From the NCBI GenBank assembly GCA_023614405.1, contig CM042690.1, forward strand, positions 668,554,802-668,618,801: DNA of 64,000 bases, read 5' to 3'. The notes below the pieces were generated by a model. It was not told the DNA's origin, did no database searches, and saw only the letters and a list, made by a program, of their open reading frames with translations. Positions 20,832 through 31,528 of this stretch are shown in pieces. The DNA comes from Avena insularis. Lineage: Eukaryota; Streptophyta; Magnoliopsida; Poales; Poaceae. Numbering within the stretch: the first letter of the stretch is position 1; each line of letters opens with the position of its first letter. The position numbers were made by a program, and so were the translations under genes.

Positions 20832-23526
20832 TCACTGCCTCGATTGTTTCCTTGCACGTCCTCTGTATATGTGATCTGAAGGATAACTTAATGGATCCGT
20901 TGGTCTAGGATTCGTGTGGAGATTTGGCGGGGATGGTATAAAATGATCCCTGATTTCTGAATCTTGATGAGTGTCGGAATTTGGCTCGTACCAATATTAG
21001 TATATAAAAAGTCCATCATTGGTTCATATATTGGTTGCGGTGGTCCAGGATTGTATGAAGACTGAGGTTGCTCGTATGCCTGATCATATGCGTAGTAACT
21101 GCCATGGCCTATAATTGGATGAGGAGGTGGCATGTTAGAATTAAATCCAGGATCATCATCATCCCATGCATCGTCAGAAGTGGTCTGTACAGGAACATTA
21201 AATATTAAAATGGTTAAAATATAATAATAAGTTAGTACGATTATAGCGCGTATCGGTGTCTCCTAAAATAGTTCTCTAGCAGTTTCCGGAAATATTCCTC
21301 TAGGTGCTGGTTGATGTGTTGCACCAAGGTCAATCTAAAAAAGGTCTGCATGTTAGAATTCAATTAGTGCAGCAGATGTGGATACAAAATTATTGGACTC
21401 ACGCGTGGCGGTTGTCTTGAAGATTCAGGTCTAGAGGATTCTACGGTAATTATCGATGATTTACGCAGAAGAGTAGTGTCTTGGCGTGTTCTAGTCTGTT
21501 AGGACAAGCACATTATAAATAAATGTTCTTGAAACCGGGTTTTAAGTATAGAAAATACATACATTCTCACGCATAGAGGCGCCGCGTTCTACATTCTCAC
21601 GCATAGAGGCGATGCGTGCTGGATGCCCCTGGCTTGCTCTTGCTTCACTCGGTCGCGACGAGAAAGACTCAGGCATGTTGTACTGTCGTAGCATAATATC
21701 ATCCGCTCGGCCACAACTTCAGTTAGTAGCTGTATGTAAAGCATTTTGAAAAATGCGTGTCAACCTGTTCTTGATGGTACTCGTCATGGAACGAGGGTTC
21801 TCTCTAACTATTTCACGCACATCCGCCATTATGCTATGTTGCCTATTTAGCTGTAAATAACAACCAATGTTATTAGCATAAATATAGAATTATAAATAGG
21901 ACAGTATAAAAATATATATAACGTGTCATCACGGCGGTTTGTTGTAGTACGTTCTATCCCTCCCTATAGCTGCTCTTGACGTGTGCGATGTGTTGGCCTA
22001 TCTGTTAGAGCGCGGGTGAGTTTGGAACGTGTGCTCGCAATGTACCATGTCATATAAGCATCCCACGTACTATCGGAAAACACCCTGCATATTCAGTGTC
22101 ATGATGATACCAATGAAAATTAAAATAATCTAACAATATTACCTATTTTCTTGAACTATGTTCACAAGCTTATTCGAATTCCATTGATCTATCCATAGCT
22201 TCTGGGTCCGCAACCAATTATGATTCTTTATCCCTTGATTGCTTTGCCTAAAATGCGCATAACCATAGTTATAATATTTGATCACAAAATATTGCATCAA
22301 TTTAAACGGATTTAAGATTGAGAACATACTCGTGAAATGTAGACTCAGCACAGTTGGGAGGCGGTGGAGGGACTTCCTGATAGAGATCAAGTTGGCGCAT
22401 CACACGCTCAGGGTTCAGTGGTTCCACCATATAGAGACACAAAATGTGACAACGTGTCCACCAAAGCTCCTGGTCTTGAAAGCACTCATGTGCTAAACCC
22501 CTATCCCCGGCCACACACTCTATGTATTGTACATGCCACGCTCCCCATGTGATAGAAGAATGATGTATGGTCTCGAAATCTTCATAGTAAAGAGGATATA
22601 CTTTGAAGCCAAATCACGGGCCCAACGTAATGTACCATATGTCCATCGGGTACCCATGGTCGCGCACTCAAACTGGACGTCATGACCACTATATGGGTGC
22701 ACTAGATCTTCTATCATCGGCCGTCCGACCGGTATATGCTCCCAAGACCACAACTGGAGGAACATGTAGCATACACACAGAACTGGGGCTACACTACCGA
22801 CTTTCATTTTCCTATATGAGGCGTCACACAACCCCCCTATAAGTCTGACATAGCACCGCCGAACCGATGTTGTACTGGGTGATCTCTAAATTGTCTAGAG
22901 GAAGTGCTATGTGTTCTGCTAGTCTAATAAAAATTGTGTTGACTACCTCACCATTTCCCGATGGGAACAACATGCCAAATAGGTAGAGTAAGTACGCAAC
23001 CAGGTGCTTACGTACTACTTCCTTAGAAACATAATCTGGAAAGTCAATAAAATTTACTAGCCAACTTATGGGGACACCTCTAGCTAACTTATCAGTGTGA
23101 GTTCTCGGGATAACGGTACCCATCAGTTGTTCAAATTCTTCCTTCCATGATGACAGTGGTGCCGACAACATGAGAGGAATACCACGAAGAGGCAATCCAG
23201 TGATCATGGACACATCCTAAAGTGTAGGTGTCATCTCTCCCCAACGAAAGTGGAAGGTGTGTCTCCGGTCTCCACCGATCAACAAGTGATGTTAGAAGGC
23301 AGGGGTCCAGTTTGAACAAATGAGGGGCGGATGTCAGTCTAGCAAAAGGAAGTAGTTCGTTGTGAGAAAGATAAGGCACGAATCGCTCATCAAGAATCCA
23401 TCAGTTCGCTGGGCCTCGACATCTGAAAGTACTTGGCCCTTCTAGCAGACCTTCCGGATTAATCCACTGTTGGCACCGATGGGTAGTATCGTACTGCCCA
23501 TCCAAGAGAAGAGGTAAATTCGCCAT
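20832..23526 (-). pseudogene. plant mobile domain (PMD, aminotransferase-like) gene carried by the MULE, seven exons, decayed
   Basis: The start is ATG at 23526 (MANLPLLLDGQYDTTHRCQQ). PMD signatures follow: YLSHNELLPFARL, SLVDRWRPETH, DVSMITGLPLRGIP, AYLLYLFGMLFPSGNG, LQLWSWEHIPVGRP, YEDFETIHHS and WDAYMTWYIASTRSKL. Six GT-AG introns of 54-82 bp fit in phase: 22248-22329, 22085-22142, 21843-21922, 21496-21562, 21335-21402 and 21185-21238. The tail ends in basic RGRARKQSRQ, stop at 20832. Damage is heavy: in-frame stops near 23410, 23220, 21972, 21741 and 21252, and frameshifts near 23257, 22838 (six-G run), 22605 and 20992. PMD proteins such as Arabidopsis MAIN and MAIL1 are nuclear and act in genome stability and silencing; many PMD genes are transposon-associated. 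A role in this element is unproven. Confidence 0.85.
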
Positions 23527-23716
23527 AGTCTGTACGAATACAAAAAATACAAATTTAAAAAGTAGTATATTACATCACCAAAATCAAAATTTAAAACATT
23601 GTACGTTATAGAAATAACATAGTACAACCAAACACTAAATGTTACAACCGATCAAATACGAAATATTACAACATTGAAATACAATATTATAACATACTAC
23701 AATACGAAAGTAATCA

Positions 23717-26274
23717 TTATAGCCTGTGAGGGAAATTTCTCGCCGTGTGCCCAGGAATTTTACACGTCTTACACCTACGTCCTTCTCCGACCTGGCTATG
23801 GTCCATGTCATTTCTAAAACGCTTAGTCTGATGACGTCCTTTAATGGTTCGCTTGAGCGCAGGGTTGGGCCACCATGTTGGTCCACCATACCAAACAGTG
23901 CTGTGATGCTCCTTAACACCCCATGCCCAGAACTCGCCATCCCACGTCTTCATAAGGTTATGCATGCTGAAGTATGAAGAGACATATGAATCAGCGGAAA
24001 TCTTCTGGTCTGCAGCTGCCCTAAGGACATGGCTGCAAGGGTAGTGATAAAACAAAGGCTTCTTGCACGTGCATTCACATGTCGCTGGGTTGAGTGTAAC
24101 CTCCTGCTTTTTATCCCCTCTCAAGTAACCATGCACGTATTTTTGTCTTGTTCTGATCTTCCACCTCTTTCTTAGCGAGTCCACAACTCTGCTACCATGA
24201 GTCTTTGATTTTTCATTTTTTATGTCCAAGTGATTTTGCACTGTTTCAGACCATTGTTTATTCATCTGCACTCGTGCATGTGCTAGTTAAACTCTATCCG
24301 CAAAGTACGCCACAGTGCGGGACCATGTTTCAGCAACTAGAGCAGTAATAGGGAGGGCTCGAACACCTTTAAGCACTGCATTGTACACCTCTGACATGTT
24401 AGTTGTCATTATGCCATAGCAAGCACCATTGTCATGAGCCAGCGCCCACTTCCGAACATCCGGGCAATTAACGTTCACCCACTCAGCCATATTCCTGGCC
24501 CTCCTGTGATTCCCTGCACCTGCTGGCTCGGCTGGTGCATCTCCTGAAGCTACGGTCATTGCGGCATTCAATGTCATCCAGAGGGCATCGAATTTCTGCG
24601 GCTGGTTCTGCATACACATCACTTTGAATGTCTTGAAACATTCCTTGTTCCTGAAGCGAGAGTAAAAGTTTGCTGCTAGATGCCTCATGCACCACCTAGT
24701 TACAAGATCAGGCCAATGGAACTCCATCGGTACCTCATGCTTAATTTTTTCTAGTGCACTGAGAAGCCCCTGGTTGCGATCAGAAATGATGCATACAGCA
24801 GGCCTATCTCTCACAACACCATCCTTCAAGCATTCGAGAAACCACAACCAAGCTAACATGGTCTCACTCTCAACTATTGCATATGCAATAGGAAGAAGCT
24901 GGTTATTGGCATCTGATGCCACAACTACCAAGAGAGTACCCCTATATTGTCCGGTGAGGAAGGTACCATCAATTGATATCACGGGTCGGCAGTGGTGGAA
25001 TGTTTGAATAGTTTGGCTGAATGCCCAGAAGATACGGTCCAGGATGAAATGATCCGGAGTGCCACTCGGGTGGTTCTTTTCCATCCTATATACAACAGTT
25101 CCCAGGTTGGCTTCAGCAATCTGATGCAGCATTCTCGGAACCATGTTGTAAGCCTCCGTATATGTCCCATACATCCCCTCCAAAACAGACTCCTTGGCAC
25201 GCCTGGCCTTGCCGTAGCTTACCGGGAATCCAATCGCATCTGCTGCACCATCTCGTAATGCCTTCACTGATACACTAATCTTATCTTTTACCATCGATGC
25301 AATGACCTGTGCCACATATGCGGCACTGACATTGCGGTGTTCAGATAGACTACCATGTAACTCACAGCTGTGAGGAACCATGCGAGTTATCGTCCAAGGC
25401 TTGCATATGCCCGCAGGTGACGGGCCACGACTCTTCCATTGCAACCAGACTCTACACAAAGAACCTTCAGCAGATGTTTGTCAGATTTCTTCACTTTGTG
25501 CTGTTGGGAAATGGAGATGGCATATCTCCTGATCGCCATGTCCACAGCCTCCTTGCTCGGGAACTGCTGGTTTTCTTCTAGGATGGTAGCTCCGACTCCA
25601 CGGACAGAGGTATCATCGTGACCGATGACAAGAGCCTCTATGTCCCCAGGTGCCATTGCTGGCGCCACTGCTCTGACTTGACTCGGACCGACGTCGTTGT
25701 CTTCATCATCATCCGACAATTCACGATCGTTGTCACCAGAATCAAGCTCATTTGACTATCCCTCAATCCGCTCATTGAGGTCGACAACCGCCATGGAATA
25801 AGGTCCATTATTCTGGGTGGAAACAAGGGCATCTTCCACATGCCTCTCCTCCGTCATCTCCATGTTTATATCCATTGCGGCGATGGATAACTGGAGCTCA
25901 CCGGTGGCGGTGCTGCTATCAGGTTCATCACTAGCATCAATAAACTGCACATACACCATCGGTTGTCCATACATGGCCGCACCAGGTGTGCTTGCAAATT
26001 TCATGTATGAACCCCACGAATTTTCGCCCTTAACCTGGCGAAGTGCCCAACGGTAATCTTCTCCCACTCTCTTGCAAATGACCGTTTCAACGGTTATCTT
26101 TTTACGGGCCATCTCTGGCCCAAACTCTGCGCGGATGCGTCTTCTAACATCCGTGAAACTAATATTCACAAATTCTTCCACTATCACATTCTTTGTCTTA
26201 CAACGCGACAGATCAAGCCCCGACGGCCCATCGCGAGTGATGTCCTCACCATAAAAAACATACAAAGTGTTCAT
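23717..26274 (-). pseudogene. MULE transposase (mudrA-like), three inactivating changes
   Basis: The ATG is at 26274 (MNTLYVFYGEDITRDGPSG). In order: an N-terminal domain to ~170, an acidic linker (DNDRELSDDDEDNDVG), a MuDR DNA-binding region (FPSKEAVDMAIRRYAISISQ; ESGCNGRVVA), then VPHSCELHG. The MULE transposase domain has VISIDGTFLTGQYRGTLLV, IISDRNQGLLSALE and WCMRHLAANFYSRFR with candidate catalytic acids. A SWIM finger (CECTC...PCSH) and a zinc knuckle (CKTCKIPGHTARN, last Cys replaced by Phe) follow. Total length is about 850 codons, normal for the family. Defects are a TAG near 25757, a frameshift near 25415 and a TAA near 24284. The gene is otherwise continuous, so damage is recent. 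It would cut and insert elements with matching TIRs. Confidence 0.93.
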
Positions 26275-26279
26275 TATAC

Positions 26280-27172
26280 CTAATCGGATCACATTAATAT
26301 AACCATATTAATTATATTGCATAGCTAAAATATTACTACACCACCTAAAATATTTCTACACGACCTAATTACGTTGCATAGCTAAAATATTACTAGACGA
26401 GTTCAAATATTTCTAAACATCCCAATTAAGTTGCATACCTAAAATATTGCTAGAAGAGCGCAGATATTTATACACGATCTAATTACGTTGCATAGCTAAA
26501 ATATTAGATGAGTTAAAATATTTCTACACGTTCCAATTAAGTTGCATACCTAAAATATTGCTAGAAGAGGACAAATATTTATACACGACCTAATTAAGTT
26601 GCATAGCTAAAATATTACTAGATGAGTTCAAATATTTCTACACGTTACAATTAAGTTGCATACCTAAAATATTGCTAGAAGAGGGCAAATATTTATACAC
26701 GACCTAATTACGTTGCATAGCTAAAATATTACTAGATGAGTTCAAATATTTCTACACGTTCCAATTAAGTTGCATACCTAAAATATTGCTAGAAGAGCGT
26801 AAATATTTATACACGATCTAATTACGTTGCTTAGCTAAAATTGTTTACAAGATCTAATTAGGTTGCATTGCTAAAATATTGCTACAAGATCTCAAATATT
26901 TCTACACGGCCTAATTAAGTTGCTTATCTAGATTTTTACTATAAGAGCTCAACATTTTCTACACAACCTAATTCAGTTGCTTATCTAGATATTGACATCG
27001 CTTGGTGTAAGTCTCAGCTCTGCCACTGACAAAAACTCAACTATTTCTATACCAGCTAACTAAGTTGCAAAGCTAATTGATAATTATAGCGTTGCACAGT
27101 AAATTACGACTTAATAAACTGACTAGTATACAACATGCATAGCTTAACAAACAATCAACTGAAACACGTTAC
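26280..27172 (-). other. leader intron of the MULE transposase gene
   Basis: On the minus strand the donor is CGATCAAG|GTAACG (exon edge 27173) and the acceptor is CCGATTAG|GTATAATG, five bases before the start codon. The splice consensus is good and the intron holds the ~57-bp repeat array. Intron use is inferred, not shown. Confidence 0.55.
26320..26990. repeat. ~57-bp minisatellite array in the MULE transposase leader
   Basis: About eleven degenerate copies of a ~57-bp unit built on aagttgcatagctaaaatat and ctacacgacctaatt, in alternating pairs with a ~113-bp higher-order period (gttgcatagc starts recur near 26376, 26488, 26600 and 26713). The last copies, after 26880, are more diverged. 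Confidence 0.88.
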
Positions 27173-27315
27173 CTTGATCGATGACTGTCTTTCTCCAGCC
27201 TCAGAACGTTGATGTAGCCTCAGACGATTAGAGAGAGCATATGTAGTAGAGTGTGTGAGTAAACAGATCAGAAGAAGCTGTCTCTGAGAGGAAATGAACT
27301 GAGTAGTTGCTGCTG

Positions 27316-27323
27316 TATTTAAA
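27316..27323 (-). promoter_or_regulatory. TATA-like box of the MULE transposase gene
   Basis: tttaaata on the minus strand, between the right TIR and the inferred leader exon (about 27290-27173). It is followed downstream by a CT-rich leader. Confidence 0.5.
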
Positions 27324-27509
27324 GGAGCAAAGCTGCAGCATCCATCGGAGATAGCATCCTGCCAGCAAACACGTACTGAGAAACAAAAGAACCAGCAAAC
27401 AAGTCCCGAGAAAGAAAGAACCAGCAAACAAGTCCCGAGAAAGAAAGAACCAGCAAACAAGTCCTGAGGCAACCAGTCGGTGGTCTAATTACTGTGCATG
27501 TACGTCACA

Positions 27510-27763
27510 CCGGCTCATTCCGCCACCGGTTGAGGCGGAGAAAACGAGGGCACATCCCGCCAGCGGCAGGAAGACGTCCCGCCGGCACGCCCGTGGGGTC
27601 CACCCCCGCCCTCTGGCGGTATGTCCGGCCCGCCACCGGCCCTGGCGGGAGGAGACACGTGTCGGCTTTTTAGCCTCCCACCAGGGCATTTTTAGCATTT
27701 GTTTCTTCAGGGGGGCATTTTTGGCGATGCAACGTTGCAGAGGGGTATATTTGTAAAAAAATC
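27510..27763. repeat. right terminal inverted repeat of the MULE
   Basis: Reverse complement of the left TIR, ending in ttgtaaaaaaatc at the target duplication. Confidence 0.9.
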
Positions 27764-27772
27764 ATCGTTCGG
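27764..27772. repeat. right target-site duplication of the MULE
   Basis: atcgttcgg, paired with gtcgttcgg at 19223-19231. Confidence 0.85.
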
Positions 27773-28440
27773 CTTCCACGGGGCCCCACAACTCCATCCC
27801 GCGCCCCCATACCCCACGGGGCTTCCACGGGGCAATATGAGGACAACATATTGAGGTTTCGTGGGCTCTTGGCTCCGCCACCAGCAGCCTCCCAGGCGCT
27901 CCCACTCCCGTCCCTGCTGCTCGCTGCCTTCCCAGCGCCCCATACCCCGCTGCCTTCTTTTCTATTGGCTCGCCACCATATGCCTCCCAAGGATCCGGCG
28001 TCGCGCCGCCACATACCCACCCTAATCCCCAGGCCAGCAGCAACCCTCCAATGCTTCCGGCGACCTGTGCTGGTGAATCCAAGGAGGAGAAACTCCCGAC
28101 GGAGATGGAGATGGTTTATGGCGCCAACGGGCGGGCTATCATGATGGCGATTTGTTTTCTGTTTGTAGGGTAAGGACCCGATCCCATGCCAAGCCCATAT
28201 CTCGGATGAGATGTGGCTATTTTGCAAATTTTAATTGTTGCTTCTCAAACTACAGGGAAATAAGGGAAAGCAGGAAGAAGTCCAAGACTACTGGAGCAAG
28301 ATCACTGTTGTAAGTGTTTCACCTTTGTCTGGATAGAGATACATGACAAAGTTATTTTGATTTTGTGAACTGCAATTGGATGTAACCTCCTACTTTTTAT
28401 TTACCATGGGAATAAGATGTCTTGAATACGAGGACCGCTC
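27773..28440 (+). other. unassigned GC-rich sequence with exon-like pieces
   Basis: A 14-bp direct repeat (ggcttccacggggc) occurs at 27771 and 27821. Plus-strand translation near 28063-28170 gives TCAGESKEEKLPTEMEMVYG followed by a hydrophobic run. A short block at about 28254-28309 is flanked by ctacag and gtaagt, like an exon. I do not recognise a protein. It may be a host gene fragment. Confidence 0.3.
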
Positions 28441-30501
28441 CTCATGCTACTCAAGTTTAGTTACCGGTAAGTTCTTGTCATAGTAAGTACATGTGTATCA
28501 TAGAGATTCGACAACGGGGTACCCCTTGCCCGATGATATGGAAGAATCCCCATATCAAAATGATAAGGCAAACAGACAACGAGCATCTCAGCAATCTTCT
28601 TATTTACCATGGGAAAATGGTGCTTTTTTCTCTCTTTCCTCTTTTCTCAACTTTCTTTTTTCTTTTTTCTCTTATTCTCAATCTCTGTCTCTTTTTTTTC
28701 ATAAGAAGAATGCTTCATAGATTGCTCATTATGGTTACGTTGCAGGTTTCCACCATGATTAGGCATGGATTATACCGGCGGCCTAGACGTTTCTCTAACA
28801 CACATACATAACTCCATGGACTTACAAGCTCCCCTTTCATTTCACACCGACGACATCCATAGACAAAAGAGCATGATATCAACTAGGTACAATGTACAAG
28901 TGCAATGTTGAAAGCGTTCTCCATTACAACATAGTACTGCTAATCCCCAACATATAAGTGGAAGCATATACAACATAGACGACACAATGGTTCAAGTTTA
29001 TTAGGGACAAGAAAAATAAAGTGTGCCATCAAGTTCATGAGAGCTTTAATCACTAGTTTTCTCATAACAAGTTTAATTCAGAAGGTAGATAAAAACATGA
29101 ATATACTTGAAATAGCAAATGCTAATAGGTAGGTATGGTGGACTCTTGGAATAACTTGGTTTTATTTGGAGTTGGATGCATAAGTAGAACTCATACTTAG
29201 TCATGGAGGCTAGCAAAAGATTGGGAGCGACCAACTAAGAGAGCAATAATGGCCAGAATCATGCAAAGCGACAACACATCATTAATTAAAGCATAAAGTG
29301 ATATTACAAGTCAAAAACTAAAGGATCATAAAGGCTATGGTGACTTGGTATAGTCATAACATGGTGTGAGCATGCGCCAAGTCAACGCAAATAAAGCATC
29401 AAAGGAGAATACCACAATACTATGCTTTAATATGCTAAAACAACGCATGATTCTTTCAAGGCACATTAAGCAATCTCAATTGTTTATAACATGTAATGCT
29501 ACAACAAAAATCACTAAGCATAAATCCAAAAACAATATAAAGCATGGCATGACAAAGCATCGGCCATAGTAAAAAACAAGCTCTTTTTATCACTTAAGCA
29601 TGGACTTTTCCTACTCTTTTCCAAACTAAACCAAATTTATTTGAAAACTAATGTATGAAAGAGGGTGTCCAACCAATTTATTCAATCAAACTAAGCAAAC
29701 CAAGAAAACAAAAACCAAAAATAAAAACGAAGACGCTCCAAGAACAACACAACTGTGCATGAAACAATAAAAATGAAGTGTTTGGAAGAACCTGGGATTT
29801 TTATTGATGAAGAAGGGGATGCCTTGGGCATCCCCAAGCTTTGACGCTTGTACTTCTTGGATATTTATTAGGGTGACATGTGTGGAATCCCCAAGCTTGA
29901 GATTTAGTCCATTCTTCATCTCATTACATCATTCTCTCCATACACCTGGAATTATTCCTTCATACAAAACTTCACACAATCTTTATTAGCAACATTGTCG
30001 CACTCAAGATAATAAGTCTTTGGATTCAGTTTCAACACCAATAAAACTTCCATTAAAACAAAAGCTACTGTAGCACTTCCCTCAAAAAGCTCAATTCCCC
30101 AAAGAGAACTCAAAAAGGAATCAAAAAGAAGCAAATGCAAATAATGGCAGAAATCTGTCATAACAGACCTGTAGGTAAAAACCAATTTTTTCGAAGACCT
30201 TCTGTTGCTCAAATCGAAAAGTGTTGAACTAACGAAAGTTAGATAACAACCTGGGACAGAAGCACAAAATTCACGCTTCAAAACAATGTAAAGAGATATT
30301 ACACGAATTTTTACAGCAAAGCACAAAAATCTGTTTCGGGACAACAACTTTCCCAAGCATTACTTCTCTCTCATTAGTAGTTACTCTTGGCACAAAAAGC
30401 AAATAAAAAGGATAAGGAGCGCTTATTACAGAGGTAATAACTTTTAAGACTCATCTAAAACTTTTGGGTTATCTCCCAATAAGTACTTTTCTTTAACGTC
30501 T

Positions 30502-31155
30502 TTAAGTTGGGCATAAGAAGCAAAAAAAAGAATCAAGTATTCTCAAATGAAGAAGCATTAAGTTTGAACCAGAAATATCTTCAACAAGGCAAGGTATCTC
30601 ATCCAAATAAGTCCTAGATAATCCTCTCTCAACGCTCTTGGGTTCACTATTTTCATCAAACGGGTTTTCGGGAACAATCCAATCAAGATTCTTTTCTATG
30701 GCTTCATGCATTGCTACAAGTTTAAAAGGTATTGGTATCTTAATTTTCTCCCCATTAGGTTCGGTTTTGTTCATCTTTTCTCGTGTACCAATAACATCTA
30801 CACATGAGCCTAGCATATTAAAACGTTCAAAGAATTTTCTAGCTTCCTTGGCAACATCATAGAATTCCTTAAGCAAAGTTTCCAGAATAAAATCTCTCTT
30901 TTCAGGATCCTCAATTTTCTTAAGTTTAAGAAACATTACTTGCATTAAGGGGTTAAGGTTAACAAACCTAGCTTCCAACATGTGAACTAAAGAAGCTGTA
31001 GCAATTTCATAATTTGAAGCAAGTTCTGCAAGGGATCTATTCTCAGTATCCTCATGCTTACTAACATGATTAAAGAATTCTTTAATATTATCTTTTCCAA
31101 TTATAGAGCCACTACATATTGAAAGTTCTTTCCGGGTGAACTTAGGGATCAACAT
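30502..31155 (-). CDS. conserved-looking retrotransposon ORF of unknown function (copy 2)
   Basis: A 217-codon open frame starts 208 bp after the primer site, where gag would begin. It is rich in charged helices (ARFVNLNPLMQVMFLKLKKI; LLKEFYDVAKEARKFFERFN) and has no zinc knuckle or other named motif that I can see. The C-terminal segment turns hydrophobic (LLHLRILDSFFCFLC). The corresponding part of copy 3 carries an unrelated ORF, so copies 2 and 3 differ in their 5' module. It could be a divergent gag or a captured sequence. It has no internal stop. Confidence 0.5.
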   Translation of the reverse strand: MLIPKFTRKELSICSGSIIGKDNIKEFFNHVSKHEDTENRSLAELASNYEIATASLVHMLEARFVNLNPLMQVMFLKLKKIEDPEKRDFILETLLKEFYDVAKEARKFFERFNMLGSCVDVIGTREKMNKTEPNGEKIKIPIPFKLVAMHEAIEKNLDWIVPENPFDENSEPKSVERGLSRTYLDEIPCLVEDISGSNLMLLHLRILDSFFCFLCPT

Positions 31156-31362
31156 GGTGAGCTAAGGAAGAGGTAGCAACTATAAAAAGACTTAATAATT
31201 TTTTTGTGTTATTTTAATATAAAGAAGCAAACTAGTACACCTAATTTTTTTGTGTTTTTGATAAAAAACAAGCAAACAAAGCGGAAATAAACTAAGCAAA
31301 ACAAAAACAACAAAGTAAAAAAGATTGGTTATGAGGGACTCCCCTTGTGAAGATGTCCTTGA

Positions 31363-31381
31363 CTCCCTGGCAACGGCGCCA
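31363..31381 (-). other. primer binding site, tRNA-Asp type (copy 2)
   Basis: The minus strand reads TGGCGCCGTTGCCAGGGAG, complementary to the 3' end of plant tRNA-Asp(GUC) with one mismatch. It lies about ten bases inside the LTR end. Confidence 0.85.
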
Positions 31382-31391
31382 GAAAAATACT

Positions 31392-31528
31392 TGCTGGCTC
31401 GTGGTTGATATCGAGCTCGTTGGGGAACCCCAAGAGGATGAAGAGCACATCAGTAAGTTTTCCCTCAGTTATGAAACCAAGGTTATCGAACCAGTAGGAG
31501 AAAGGAAACACCTCCAAGGTGTTGTTTC
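31392..31528 (-). repeat. inner end of the 5' LTR of copy 2
   Basis: Starts tgctggctcg (LTR terminus CGAGCCAGCA on the minus strand) and runs to the Angela insertion point. The remainder of the LTR is at 40138-41588. Confidence 0.75.

Larger units (their letters stand above)
19232..27763. mobile_element. Mutator-like element (MULE), 8.5 kb, with transposase, plant-mobile-domain and zinc-finger genes
   Basis: The ends are long terminal inverted repeats beginning gattttttTACAAATATACC. The flanking 9-mers are gtcgttcgg (19223-19231) and atcgttcgg (27764-27772), a 9-bp target duplication with one mismatch, diagnostic of Mutator-type insertion. Inside are a zinc-finger gene on the plus strand at the left, a plant-mobile-domain gene and a MULE transposase gene on the minus strand. 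The transposase has in-frame stops, so this copy is probably no longer autonomous. The whole element from TIR to TIR is present without nested insertions. Confidence 0.93.

Noticed and set aside
24687..25258. Plus-strand ORFs of 88-106 codons
   Set aside because: Antisense shadows of the transposase; no domain and no matching splice structure.
26320..26990. Regularly spaced repeats resembling a CRISPR array
   Set aside because: The units are directly adjacent and degenerate, with no unique spacers, in a plant MULE; this is a minisatellite.
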